Position numbers and translations under genes: made by a program. A stretch of 64,000 nt of DNA from Chitinophaga nivalis (GTDB lineage: Bacteria; Bacteroidota; Bacteroidia; Chitinophagales; Chitinophagaceae), in the NCBI RefSeq assembly GCF_025989125.1, contig NZ_JAPDNR010000001.1, positions 2,214,301 to 2,278,300 on the forward strand, written 5' to 3'. Positions 41,950 through 50,433 of the stretch are shown here, one piece after another. The notes under the pieces were generated by a model. The model was not told the origin of the DNA. It made no database searches and was given only the letters and a program-made list of their open reading frames with translations. Numbering within the stretch: the stretch's first letter is position 1; each line of letters opens with the position of its first letter.

Positions 41950-43407
41950 ATGAAAAGATGGTTGATATGGTTATGTAGCTGCTGTTGGCCTGTTATTACG
42001 CAGGCACAGCTGGTATCTCCGGAGGAAGCCAGGCAGGATATGACCCAGTTGATACAAACGCTGAAAACGAGCCATCCTGCACTGTATCGCTTTACGCCCA
42101 AAGCAGTGCTGGACCGGAAATTCGACAGCCTTTTACAGCGATGTAATAAACCGATGCCGAAGCAGGCATTTTTACTGATGGTCACGGCTGCGGTGACGGC
42201 TGTCCGGGATGGGCATACGTTGTTATTGGCTGGCGGAGAAACAACTGCTGCTACCCGGTATGTACCTTTTGAGATCCGGCTGGTAGGAGGGAAGGCCTAT
42301 GTGTTCAATAATTACAGCAATGATCCGGCTTTAAAGCCGGGTAGTGAAATCCTGGCGATCAATAAAGCTCCCATGCCGGGATTGGTGAACCGGATGCTGG
42401 CTACTTTTTCTGCAGATGGCTATAACCAGACCATTAAATCCTATTTGCTGGGACATTGGTTCCGGGAGCGCTACCAGGAGATGTTTGCCGCTGAAGATAG
42501 TATTACCTTACAGTTGCGAGGTTACCAGCAGACCAGCATTACCACGCTGCGGATTCCTTTGATGACGTTGCAACAGATGTCGTCGGCCTATCAGCTGCAC
42601 CAGGATTATATTTACCGGGATGATCTGCCGGTAGGACAACCTTATATCAGCGTTTATAATCTGGACCACGACGCGCGGGTATTATCGATAAGGGGATTTA
42701 CAGATGATTCCACCTTGTTTAACCATCAGTTGGATGAAATATTTACCCGGATACAACTGGACAATGTGAAAGAGCTTATTATAGACCTGCGCAGAAGTGA
42801 TGGAGGTGCGCCGGATTATGCGGCGGACCTGTTTTGCCGGCTGGGTGATACGGCTTTTCCCCGGCTATATGAACGGGAAATGGCGGCCGCTGTATACCGT
42901 GATAGCCTGCCGTATAGGTCGCTGCTGCGGATTGCGCCCAATGGCAACTGCCTGATACAGGATACATTGCCGCGTTTTAGACACCATTACGGGCACGCCT
43001 ATCTGAAATTAAAAGAACGTCCTTTTACCGGCAAAGTGCATGTGCTGATCAGTGGCGGTACCAATGCTGCCGGTGTGCAGTTTGCTGCTTTGGTAAAACA
43101 CCGCAAACGCGGAATATTGTATGGTGAGGAAGCGGGTAGTTATTTACAGAGTTGTGTAGGAGAAGAAGGGAAAATATTGGTATTAAAGCATTCGGGGATA
43201 AGCATACATACACCGCTTTACCGGCTATGGTTTAATAATGGGAAGGGATACAACCGGAACCGTGAAGAAATATTACATCCGGATTATGCCGTGGCATTGG
43301 TTTTAAAGGAACTGATGGAAGGCACCGATACACAGCTGTCTTTCGTAAAGAAAAAAATATTGGCGGACCGGGCAAAGGCTGCTGCTGCCGGTCCGCCGGA
43401 AAATTAA
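41950..43407 (+). CDS. Secreted S41 peptidase-like protein lacking the serine nucleophile
   Basis: The 485-residue protein has a signal peptide (to about residue 20), an N-terminal helical domain containing VRDGHT (as in C-terminal processing peptidase relatives), a possible PDZ-like region (about 105-150, LKPGSEILAINKAP), and an S41 core with LIIDLRRSDGG. At the nucleophile position family members read TFSAAE or GTASAS; here residues 366-380 read LISGGTNAAGVQFAA, so no serine is present. The partner region (GEEAGS) persists. It may be an inactive, binding member of the family. It converges with the TonB receptor gene, and the two stop codons overlap. Confidence 0.65.
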   Translation: MKRWLIWLCSCCWPVITQAQLVSPEEARQDMTQLIQTLKTSHPALYRFTPKAVLDRKFDSLLQRCNKPMPKQAFLLMVTAAVTAVRDGHTLLLAGGETTAATRYVPFEIRLVGGKAYVFNNYSNDPALKPGSEILAINKAPMPGLVNRMLATFSADGYNQTIKSYLLGHWFRERYQEMFAAEDSITLQLRGYQQTSITTLRIPLMTLQQMSSAYQLHQDYIYRDDLPVGQPYISVYNLDHDARVLSIRGFTDDSTLFNHQLDEIFTRIQLDNVKELIIDLRRSDGGAPDYAADLFCRLGDTAFPRLYEREMAAAVYRDSLPYRSLLRIAPNGNCLIQDTLPRFRHHYGHAYLKLKERPFTGKVHVLISGGTNAAGVQFAALVKHRKRGILYGEEAGSYLQSCVGEEGKILVLKHSGISIHTPLYRLWFNNGKGYNRNREEILHPDYAVALVLKELMEGTDTQLSFVKKKILADRAKAAAAGPPEN

Positions 43408-45782
43408 AATCCGATAGTCAGGCCTGCAAAGAAATTGAAGCCGGCCATCGGCGTATAATAAGTATCGTAGTTAATACGGTTGCTGGCCGGATCGAAGGAG
43501 CGGTAAGCGCTGCCACCGGGTTCATATTTCCGGTCGAAAATATTGTTCAGCAGCAATTGTACACCCAGCTCGCGGAATAACGGTTGCGGTACTACGTAGT
43601 GAAACCGCAGGTTACTCACAAAATACGGATCCAGACTGGCGGCATCAGCAGAGGTATTGTCCAGGTACTGCCGGCTTACATATCTGCCCAGCAGGTCTAT
43701 GGTAAGACCGCTGACAGGTTTGGCAGTTAACGTATATCCCCCTACGAAAGCCGGTGAATAAGAGATATTCGCTTTGTTATACCGGGTGGTATAGCTTTTT
43801 CCTGCCCCATCATAGGTAACGGCATCATAGTCGAGTACTTTGTTCTCGCTCAATGCTGCGTTGGCGGCAATAGTGAACACCGGGCTCAGTTTTACCTGTC
43901 CGCTTACTTCCACCCCCATACGGTAGCTTTTAGGAATGTTGGTGCGAACGAAGGCGCCTACATCCGTGAGCGCACCGGTTTGTACCAGCTGGTTTTTGTA
44001 ATTCATATAGTAGATGTTACCCTGTATGGCTACTTTTCGGTTACTCCAGGAATAACCGGCTTCCACGTCGCGGAGTACTTCCGGTTTGGGTTCCGTAGCG
44101 CCATAGTTGGATTCAAAATCTACCCGGTTAGGTTCCTTGTTGGCCACAGCGATGGAGGCAAATACCCGGCTGGCCGGATTGATGGCGTAGGAGATCCCTG
44201 CTTTGGGATTGAAGAAGTGATAGGTCACATGCGGCATATAACGGGGGGCTTTTTCAAAGCCATCCATATTATATATCACATTACGGTATTGCAGATCAGC
44301 GAACAGACGGAGGGCTTCCGTGATCTTGTATTCCCCTTTCCAGTATACGTTGAAGTCATTTTTCTCTGCCGCATAGCGGTAGTATTCATGATCTTTGTTG
44401 ATGCCTGTTTTGGCCCAGATAACAGTGCCATAATGATCGCCTTCATAGCGGTTCCAGCCGCCACCCAGGCTCCAGTTGAAGGTAGTGCCGGTACGGTTGA
44501 CGGAGAAGATACCACCATAGAAATAATTGCTCAGCCACAGCTGCCGTACCAGATCAGTGGTATAGACGCCGGCGCCGTTGATTTCATACGGAGGAAGACC
44601 ATAACTGCTAAGAGAATCGCTGCTTCTGTATTGCTCATAGTAACCGCGGCCGCGGGTCATATGCAGGGCTACGTTGAAGTTCAGGTTGGTATTGATTTCC
44701 TGGTTCAGGAACAGCTGGTAATGGTCTTGCTGGTAGTTATCGGTTTCATTGTTATAGGCGCTGTCGGTAGCGGCGTTGATGATACCGGCAGAATTGTAGG
44801 TTCTGCGGGTTTTCAGGTATGTGGCAGGTACGCCATTCCAGGCCTGGTAGGTTTTTTCCTTACCGGAAAATACATTGAGGCGGACCGCTGTTTTTTTGGA
44901 GATGTAGGCAGCGGACGTATAAAAGGAGCGGAGATCAGCCGTAGCGCGGTCTATGTAGCCATCAGACGATATTTTGGATAACCGGGCATCGATGGTGAAG
45001 TGATCGTTGATCAGGCCGGAACCGGCTTTCACCGTATGTTTCCAGCTGTTGAAAGAACCGTAGCTGTTGCTGATTTCACCGTAGGCTTTTTCGTTGAATT
45101 CGTTGGTGCTGAGGTTCAGCGTAGCGCCGAATGCGCCGGCACCGTTGGTGGAAGTACCTACGCCGCGTTGCAGCTCAATACTGTTCACGGAAGAGGCGAA
45201 GTCGGGCATATTGACAAAGAAGGTACCCTGCGATTCTGCATCATTTACCGGAATCCCGTTTACGGTTACGTTGATGCGGGTGAGGTCGGAGCCACGTACC
45301 CGCATGCCGGTGTAGCCGATGCCGGTACCTGCGTCGGAGGTGGTTACCACGCCGGGTTGCTGACCTAACAGCATCGGCAGGTCTTGCCCCAGGTTTTCTT
45401 TTTTAATCTCTTCTTTGGTGAGCGTGCTGTTCACGAACGGCGCATTTTTGCCTGCACGCAGACTGCTGATTTCTACGGGCTTTACAAAGAGGCCGGTTTC
45501 TTCCAGTACAATATCCAGCTGCTTGCTGGAGCCTGCCTGTACAGGGAGACTTACCGGTTTGAATCCGATGTAGCGGGCCAGTAAGGTATGGTTGCCTTTC
45601 TTTGGCAGCGTTATGCTGTAGTGGCCTTTGTTATCGGTGAGTACGCCGCTTTGCTGCAGGGTGATGGTCACTCCTTCCAGTGGCTGACCGTTGGCTTTAT
45701 TGGTGACAGTGCCGGTAATAAGGGATTGGGCATGTAAAGTGCCTGCTATGCCTAGCAGCACTAAAAACAGTAATCGTTTCAT
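43404..45782 (-). CDS. TonB-dependent outer membrane receptor, predicted thiamin transporter
   Basis: The 792-residue receptor has a signal peptide (to about residue 19) and a carboxypeptidase-regulatory-like beta domain (about 20-95, with PLEGVTITLQQSG and NKGHYSITLP). The plug domain (about 115-225) has GMRVRGSDLTRINVTVNGIPVNDAESQ quoted in part and VELQRGVG-like sequence. The 22-strand barrel ends in Phe, as outer membrane proteins do. A TPP riboswitch lies directly upstream, which fits the known group of Bacteroidota receptors regulated by thiamin pyrophosphate and thought to import thiamin or its precursors. The absence of a SusD partner also fits a vitamin receptor. Confidence 0.92.
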   Translation of the reverse strand: MKRLLFLVLLGIAGTLHAQSLITGTVTNKANGQPLEGVTITLQQSGVLTDNKGHYSITLPKKGNHTLLARYIGFKPVSLPVQAGSSKQLDIVLEETGLFVKPVEISSLRAGKNAPFVNSTLTKEEIKKENLGQDLPMLLGQQPGVVTTSDAGTGIGYTGMRVRGSDLTRINVTVNGIPVNDAESQGTFFVNMPDFASSVNSIELQRGVGTSTNGAGAFGATLNLSTNEFNEKAYGEISNSYGSFNSWKHTVKAGSGLINDHFTIDARLSKISSDGYIDRATADLRSFYTSAAYISKKTAVRLNVFSGKEKTYQAWNGVPATYLKTRRTYNSAGIINAATDSAYNNETDNYQQDHYQLFLNQEINTNLNFNVALHMTRGRGYYEQYRSSDSLSSYGLPPYEINGAGVYTTDLVRQLWLSNYFYGGIFSVNRTGTTFNWSLGGGWNRYEGDHYGTVIWAKTGINKDHEYYRYAAEKNDFNVYWKGEYKITEALRLFADLQYRNVIYNMDGFEKAPRYMPHVTYHFFNPKAGISYAINPASRVFASIAVANKEPNRVDFESNYGATEPKPEVLRDVEAGYSWSNRKVAIQGNIYYMNYKNQLVQTGALTDVGAFVRTNIPKSYRMGVEVSGQVKLSPVFTIAANAALSENKVLDYDAVTYDGAGKSYTTRYNKANISYSPAFVGGYTLTAKPVSGLTIDLLGRYVSRQYLDNTSADAASLDPYFVSNLRFHYVVPQPLFRELGVQLLLNNIFDRKYEPGGSAYRSFDPASNRINYDTYYTPMAGFNFFAGLTIGF

Positions 45783-45807
45783 TGAAATAAATATGTTTTC
45801 GTTCTCA

Positions 45808-45882
45808 TATTCCTAACCAGCATTACCTGGTCAAGGTTCATTGGGTGTGATCTCAGCCTGATAAGTAAGGCACCCCATGTAG
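45808..45882 (-). ncRNA. TPP (THI-box) riboswitch controlling the TonB receptor
   Basis: On the minus strand the leader contains GGGGTGCC, then CAGGCTGAGATCACACCC, then GAACCTTGACCAGGTAATGC and TGGTTAGGAA. These are the conserved parts of the thiamin pyrophosphate aptamer (CUGAGA, ACC and GAACCUGANCNGGUAAUGCC-like arm) in the right order. It ends about 25 bases before the receptor ATG, so control is probably at translation initiation; there is no separate terminator hairpin. Confidence 0.93.
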
Positions 45883-45892
45883 TGATTCTTTG

Positions 45893-45900
45893 CAAAGGTA
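45893..45900 (-). promoter_or_regulatory. -7 box of the riboswitch-controlled receptor gene
   Basis: TACCTTTG on the minus strand lies about ten bases before the TPP aptamer, placing the transcription start at its 5' end. No clear -33 TTTG is visible. Confidence 0.6.
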
Positions 45901-46019
45901 TACTTGTGGGAATGAAATGCGGAAATAATTTTTCCGGAAGATGTTTTTTGCGTAATTTCCGATAGTACTTCTCTTAGTCATCGTAAATAAATTTTTAACC
46001 TTTTAAATCTTTATTACTG

Positions 46020-46430
46020 ATGATTAAACTTCAGTTAATCGGGCACCTTGGCCGGGACGTTGTTAAAAGAGAAATCAATGGTGTGACTGTTTTCAGCTTT
46101 CCGGTGGCAGTAAACGAGCGCTTCAAAAATGCGCTGGGTATATTGCAGGAGAGAACCACCTGGGTCGATTGTTCTTTATGGGACCGCGAAAACCTGGCAC
46201 CTTATTTAAATCAGGGTGTGATGGTGTATGTAGAGGGTTCTCCGAGGGTGGAGGCGTATGTAAGCAATACGACCGGGGCTTTATCAGGTGCTTTGCGGTT
46301 ACGGGTTTCCCAGTTACAGTTACTCAGCCGTAAAGACGAAGAAAAACGGAAAGCAGCAGTGGCAGAAGCACCGCTGGTACCAGAAACAGATCCCGTTGAG
46401 GAACAGCCCGCTGACGACCTTCCTTTCTGA
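46020..46430 (+). CDS. ssb: Single-stranded DNA-binding protein
   Basis: This is a 136-residue OB-fold SSB: MIKLQLIGHLGRDV at the start, FPVAVNERFKN, TTWVDCSLWDREN and MVYVEGSPRVEAYV. After about residue 110 comes a short acidic linker ending in DDLPF, the conserved tip that binds replication and repair proteins (including PriA, which is also in this window). At 136 residues it is shorter than most replicative SSBs and may be a second paralogue. It has its own terminator. Confidence 0.92.
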   Translation: MIKLQLIGHLGRDVVKREINGVTVFSFPVAVNERFKNALGILQERTTWVDCSLWDRENLAPYLNQGVMVYVEGSPRVEAYVSNTTGALSGALRLRVSQLQLLSRKDEEKRKAAVAEAPLVPETDPVEEQPADDLPF

Positions 46431-46453
46431 TGTTTACAAGCATTCCAATATGA

Positions 46454-46482
46454 AAGCCAACCGCTTATGGTTGGCTTTTTTC
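46454..46482 (+). terminator. Terminator after ssb
   Basis: AAGCCAACC, loop GCTTAT, GGTTGGCTT, then a T-run, 23 bases after the ssb stop codon. Confidence 0.88.
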
Positions 46483-46500
46483 TGTTTTTTTAGAAAAAGA

Positions 46501-46531
46501 TTTGGCAGTGTTTAAAATAATACTATCTTTG
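46501..46531 (+). promoter_or_regulatory. Promoter of the initiator tRNA gene
   Basis: TTTG at 46501-46504 and TATCTTTG at 46524-46531 are 19 bases apart, a textbook Bacteroidota promoter. The tRNA begins nine bases after the -7 box. Confidence 0.8.
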
Positions 46532-46540
46532 CACCCTCAT

Positions 46541-46612
<72 letters not shown>

Positions 46613-46647
46613 CAAATACAGCGTCAAAAGCGCTTTAAAAAAACCAG

Positions 46648-46672
46648 GAGCCGAAGAAATTCGGCTCTTTTT
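46648..46672 (+). terminator. Terminator after the tRNA gene
   Basis: GAGCCGAA and TTCGGCTC form an eight-bp stem with a four-base loop followed by five T residues, 35 bases after the tRNA. Confidence 0.88.
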
Positions 46673-46725
46673 ATTTCCGTAAGTTTGAGTTGTGAATGCA
46701 ACCATAGGAGGTCTCAATTATCATC

Positions 46726-47595
46726 ATGCATAAAGCAGGTTTTGTAAATATTTTCGGTAAGCCCAATGCGGGTAAAAGCACATTGCTGAACGCTATTATC
46801 GGCGAAAAGCTGGCTATTATATCCCCCAAGGTGCAAACCACCCGGCATCGTATTACAGGGGTCCTGACGGAGCCGGGGTACCAGATTGTTTTTTCGGATA
46901 CGCCTGGTATTATTGATCCGAAGTACAAACTGCACGAGAAAATGATGGGCGCCGTGAAATCGGCCCTGGAAGATGCAGATGTGGCATTGCTGATTATGGA
47001 TGCCAAAGATTCGCTGGAAGAAAACCTGGAATTATTTGAGTCGCTGAAGCTGAAAGTACCTGTGATCCTCATTATCAACAAGATGGATAACATCCTGAAA
47101 GCGGATATGGAGACATTGGTAGCGCGTGCGGAAGCATGGGGCAAGGCGAAAGCAGTAGTGCCTGTTTCCGCAATGCAGAAAAAGGGACTGAAAGAGCTGA
47201 TGGCGGCTATTGTAGCCTTATTGCCGGATGCCAATCCTTTTTATCCTGAAGATACCCTAACGGACAAGTCTACACGTTTTTTTGTAGCAGAAATTATCCG
47301 CGAGAAGATCTTCCAGTTATTTGAAGAAGAGATTCCTTATCATACCACCGTTATTGTAACACAGTTTCAGGAGAAACAAACCCTGACTAAAATAACGGCG
47401 GAAATCATTGTTACCCGGGAAACGCAGAAAGCGATTATCCTGGGCGAAAAAGGAAAATCCATCCGTGAAGTGGGTACATTGGCCCGTCAGGACATTGAGA
47501 AATTCATTGAACGGAAAACCTTCCTGGAGCTTTTTGTGAAAGTACGCGGCAAGTGGAGAGATAATGATCTCTATCTGAAAGAATACGGATATTAA
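46726..47595 (+). CDS. era: GTPase Era
   Basis: Era binds the 3' end of 16S rRNA and helps assemble the small ribosomal subunit. The 289-residue protein has the G1 loop GKPNAGKSTLLN, the G2 threonines in QTTRHRITGV, G3 DTPGI and G4 NKMD, then a C-terminal KH domain (about 200-289) with ILGEKGKSIREVG as the GXXG-like RNA-binding loop. Length is normal. It precedes der by 155 bases. Confidence 0.96.
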   Translation: MHKAGFVNIFGKPNAGKSTLLNAIIGEKLAIISPKVQTTRHRITGVLTEPGYQIVFSDTPGIIDPKYKLHEKMMGAVKSALEDADVALLIMDAKDSLEENLELFESLKLKVPVILIINKMDNILKADMETLVARAEAWGKAKAVVPVSAMQKKGLKELMAAIVALLPDANPFYPEDTLTDKSTRFFVAEIIREKIFQLFEEEIPYHTTVIVTQFQEKQTLTKITAEIIVTRETQKAIILGEKGKSIREVGTLARQDIEKFIERKTFLELFVKVRGKWRDNDLYLKEYGY

Positions 47596-47602
47596 TATGC
47601 AC

Positions 47603-47714
47603 TGCGCAGGGGGAATTATACATTAAAAACAAGGCTGTCCGGGAGTGTTGTCTTCCCAAAATCATTTTCTTTTTAATGTATACTGCTTTGTTTTAAATGC
47701 GTCATTCCTGCGCA
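47603..47714. repeat. Nested inverted repeats in the era-der intergenic region
   Basis: Three dyads are nested: outer TGCGCAGG (47603-47610) with CCTGCGCA (47707-47714); middle TATACATTAAAAA (47617-47629) with TTTTTAATGTATA (47670-47682), perfect over 13 bp; inner GGGAG (47641-47645) with CTTCCC (47652-47657). There is no T-tract at the end. The region could be a structured RNA, processing site or insulated terminator between the two GTPase genes. Confidence 0.55.
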
Positions 47715-47750
47715 TCATTTTATAGATAGTAATACGAAATAGTAATAAAC

Positions 47751-49064
47751 ATGGCTGGATTTACAGTTGCTATAGTGGGCCGCCCGAATGTGGGCAAATC
47801 AACATTGTTCAATCGTTTGCTGGAACAACGCAAGGCGATTGTAGATGACGTGAGCGGTGTAACCCGCGATCGTCAGTATGGTGTTGCTGACTGGAATGGT
47901 AAAACATTCAACGTGATTGATACGGGTGGGTTTGTATCCAAAAGTGACGATGTATTTGAACGGGAAATCCGTAAACAGGCGAAAGTAGCCATTGAAGAAG
48001 CCAATGCCATCGTCTTTATGTGCGATGTAAGCACCGGTATTACTGATCTGGATTCGGATGTGGCAGACCTGCTGCGCCGTACTTCCAAACCGGTATATCT
48101 GGTTGTCAATAAAGTAGATAATCCGCAACGCCAGCTGGAAGCCACTGAGTTTTACAGCCTGGGCTTTGAACATGTACATTTCATTTCCTCTATGTCTGGC
48201 AGTGGTACCGGCGAATTGCTGGATGATCTGGTAGCGAACATTACCGAGGATATGGGAGATGCTACAGCAGAAACAGACGTGCCGAAGATTGCTATCATCG
48301 GACAGCCTAACGTAGGAAAATCTTCCCTGCTGAATGCGTTGATTGGTCAGGAAAGAAATATCGTATCTGATATTGCCGGTACTACCCGTGATACCATTCA
48401 CACCCGGTATAACATGTACCAGAAAGATTTCCTGCTGATTGATACGGCTGGTATCAGACGTAAAGCGAAAGTACAGGAAGACCTGGAATTCTATTCCGTT
48501 ATCCGTGCCATTAAGGCCGTAGATGAAGCGGATGTGGTGATGCTGTTGCTGGATGCCGAAAAAGGCGTGACCGGTCAGGACCTGAGCATATTCAGCCTGG
48601 CTGCACGTAAAGGAAAGGGTGTAGTGGTGCTGGTGAATAAGTGGGATGTAATGGATAAAGGAACCAACACCGCCCGTGATTATGAAAAGGAACTGAAAAA
48701 ACGCCTGGCGCCATTTTCTGATGTGCCTGTGATCTTCACTTCCGTGATCGAAAAACAACGTATTTTCAAAGCGATTGAAGTAGCCCTGGAAGTATACGAC
48801 AACCGTACCCGTAAGATACAGACCTCCAAGCTGAATGAGATTATGCTGAAAGCTATTGAAGCATACCATCCGCCAGTAGTAAGAGGTACGCCTATCCGTA
48901 TTAAATACGTGACGCAGCTGCCAACGCATACGCCTGCATTTGCATTTTTCTGTAACCTGCCGGATGACGTGAAAACGCCTTACCGCAACTACCTGGAAAA
49001 CCAGATACGCACAAACTTTAACTTTACCGGTGTGCCAGTGAAAATCTTCTTCCGTAAAAAATAA
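47751..49064 (+). CDS. der: Ribosome-assembly GTPase Der (EngA)
   Basis: Der has two GTPase domains in tandem and works in 50S subunit assembly. The 437-residue protein shows G1 loops GRPNVGKSTLFN (about residue 9) and GQPNVGKSSLLN (about 183), G3 DTGG and DTAG, G4 NKVD and NKWD, and a C-terminal KH-like domain (about 355-437). Length and order are normal. It marks the left border of the accessory island: the direct-repeat copy at 49089 begins 25 bases after its stop codon. Confidence 0.97.
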   Translation: MAGFTVAIVGRPNVGKSTLFNRLLEQRKAIVDDVSGVTRDRQYGVADWNGKTFNVIDTGGFVSKSDDVFEREIRKQAKVAIEEANAIVFMCDVSTGITDLDSDVADLLRRTSKPVYLVVNKVDNPQRQLEATEFYSLGFEHVHFISSMSGSGTGELLDDLVANITEDMGDATAETDVPKIAIIGQPNVGKSSLLNALIGQERNIVSDIAGTTRDTIHTRYNMYQKDFLLIDTAGIRRKAKVQEDLEFYSVIRAIKAVDEADVVMLLLDAEKGVTGQDLSIFSLAARKGKGVVVLVNKWDVMDKGTNTARDYEKELKKRLAPFSDVPVIFTSVIEKQRIFKAIEVALEVYDNRTRKIQTSKLNEIMLKAIEAYHPPVVRGTPIRIKYVTQLPTHTPAFAFFCNLPDDVKTPYRNYLENQIRTNFNFTGVPVKIFFRKK

Positions 49065-49088
49065 TCAGCCCGTAAGAGCATGATTAAA

Positions 49089-49135
49089 TTTTCAGGGGAA
49101 GGAAATCAGTGAAAAACGAATCGATCCATTAGTTT
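49089..49135. repeat. Direct repeat copy A, left edge of accessory island
   Basis: This 47-base stretch matches 51704-51749 at roughly three quarters of positions, with 13 identical bases in a row (AAACGAATCGATC). The 320-base region 49065-49383 contains this repeat and otherwise nothing I can recognise as a gene or RNA. Confidence 0.55.
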
Positions 49136-49383
49136 GAATTTTCGGGAAACATACTATGAGAGCGAAGTACAGGTTATTGACCGATTCGTAAGGGTAACGT
49201 GTGGGAAAAATATTATCAGAAAAAAGAACGTGTAAATATTACCTTCGAAGTGTATTAAGTGGAACCTTATGGAGCTGTAGGACGGAATGTCAATGGCGAA
49301 ATTTAGGCAATGAATTCCCTTACTGACAGATCGTTTATTACTATTTCTGCATATGGAAAAGCGCTGGATTGATCGAAAAAGTG

Positions 49384-50055
49384 ATGCGAATTGTTACTAA
49401 TCACCCTCAATTTATGAAATCAGCAATCAAGAAAGTAATCAGAAACGTCAAAAAAGTAAGCGGATATTATACACTTCAGGAGATGTGGTCCAACCGAAAA
49501 CTCAGGGACCGATTGAAGCATACTACGGATTGGAAGATGGTAGTAGGAGCGAGTGGCGTCTTTGAAAAGGGATGGATACCAACTGAAATGCATCAGTTTG
49601 ATTTGTTGAATCCTGATAGCTGGAAGGTATATGTACCGAATGCGTCGATATCAGTAATTCTGGCGGAACATGTATGGGAGCACCTGAGCTATGATAATGG
49701 TTTGATAGCGGCGGTAACCTGTTATCAGTATCTTAAGCCGGGTGGTTATCTCCGTATAGCGGTTCCTGATGGATTTCATCCTGATCCCGGATATGTGAAT
49801 CAGGTTAAGCCGGGCGGTACTGGCTGGGGAGCTGACGATCATAAGATGCTTTATAACTATACCATCCTTAGTAAACTGTTAAGTGAAGCTGGTTTTAAAG
49901 TGAAGTTGCTGGAATACTTTGATGAGAAGGGAGATTTTCATTTTAATGATTGGGATAGGAATGATGGAATGATACATAGATCCAAACGTTATGATGAACG
50001 GAACGAAGGGGGGAAGTTAAATTATACTTCTATTATTATAGATGCGGTTAAGTAG
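49384..50055 (+). CDS. SAM-dependent methyltransferase-like protein (COG4627 type)
   Basis: From the ATG at 49384 the protein is 223 residues; an ATG at 49414 is also possible. It resembles short methyltransferases found near surface polysaccharide genes: VVGASGVFEKGWIPTEMHQFDLL (quoted in part; the SAM-binding strand with a weak glycine loop), ILAEHVWEHLSYDNGL, YLKPGGYLRIAVPDGFHPDP, and a C-terminal HFNDWDRNDGMIHRSKRYD. There is no glycosyltransferase nearby. Base composition and codon use are more AT-rich than in the flanking housekeeping genes, which supports acquisition. The substrate is unknown. Confidence 0.7.
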   Translation: MRIVTNHPQFMKSAIKKVIRNVKKVSGYYTLQEMWSNRKLRDRLKHTTDWKMVVGASGVFEKGWIPTEMHQFDLLNPDSWKVYVPNASISVILAEHVWEHLSYDNGLIAAVTCYQYLKPGGYLRIAVPDGFHPDPGYVNQVKPGGTGWGADDHKMLYNYTILSKLLSEAGFKVKLLEYFDEKGDFHFNDWDRNDGMIHRSKRYDERNEGGKLNYTSIIIDAVK

Positions 50056-50163
50056 TTGCTATTTAATATATTTTGTATTGATAAATATGATATATATTCT
50101 AGCTGAGAATACATAGACAACTGGTCAAATCCGATAGCTGTTTTCAAAAATAGAGATCTTAAA

Positions 50164-50202
50164 AAATGGGGAAGGCGCCGTTACTGGCGCTATTCCCCAT
50201 TT
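50164..50202. terminator. Hairpin terminator after the methyltransferase gene
   Basis: AAATGGGGAA GGCGCC, loop GTTACT, GGCGC TA TTCCCCATTT form a strong stem with two mispaired bases. It lies about 108 bases after the stop codon at 50055. Confidence 0.75.
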
Positions 50203-50293
50203 CTCATTCTGGCTGGTGCCAGACAATGGGCAACAAGAAGAGTATTTGCTTAAAATGTCGTCTAGGAATAACAGTATTTAAATGTTTTTAATG

Positions 50294-50420
50294 CTATAGG
50301 CTTAAAATTAATACTTATTATTAAGTCTATAGTATTAATAATAAAATTACTTTTTAATAGTATAGGTTTAATAATTTGCTATTGTTTAATACTAAAAGTT
50401 TAAATTTATAGTACTAAACC
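50294..50420. promoter_or_regulatory. AT-rich operator-like array upstream of the HTH-Fic pair
   Basis: Variants of TATAGTATTAA recur: an inverted pair CTATAGGCTTAA (50294-50305) and TTAAGTCTATAG (50321-50332); TATAGTATTAATAA directly after it; TATAGGTTTAATAA (50361-50374); an inverted TTTAATACTAAAAG (about 50385-50398); and TATAGTACTAAACC just before the start codon at 50434. The array probably binds the encoded HTH protein. The rest of the 378-base gap holds the hairpin at 50164 and nothing coding. Confidence 0.5.
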
Positions 50421-50433
50421 AATGAGGTAGCTT

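Noticed and set aside
43980..44981. Plus-strand open frame of 333 residues
   Set aside because: Antisense to the TonB receptor, hydrophobic by composition but without family features or promoter.
45913..45966. Possible third member of the hairpin family (contains TTTCCGATAG and TGCGTAATTTCC)
   Set aside because: The arms pair poorly and the outer TACGCATTTTC end is not present, so similarity is too weak to call it a copy.
47799..48929. Minus-strand open frame of 376 residues
   Set aside because: Entirely antisense to der, with no recognisable domain; a result of codon composition in the conserved GTPase gene.
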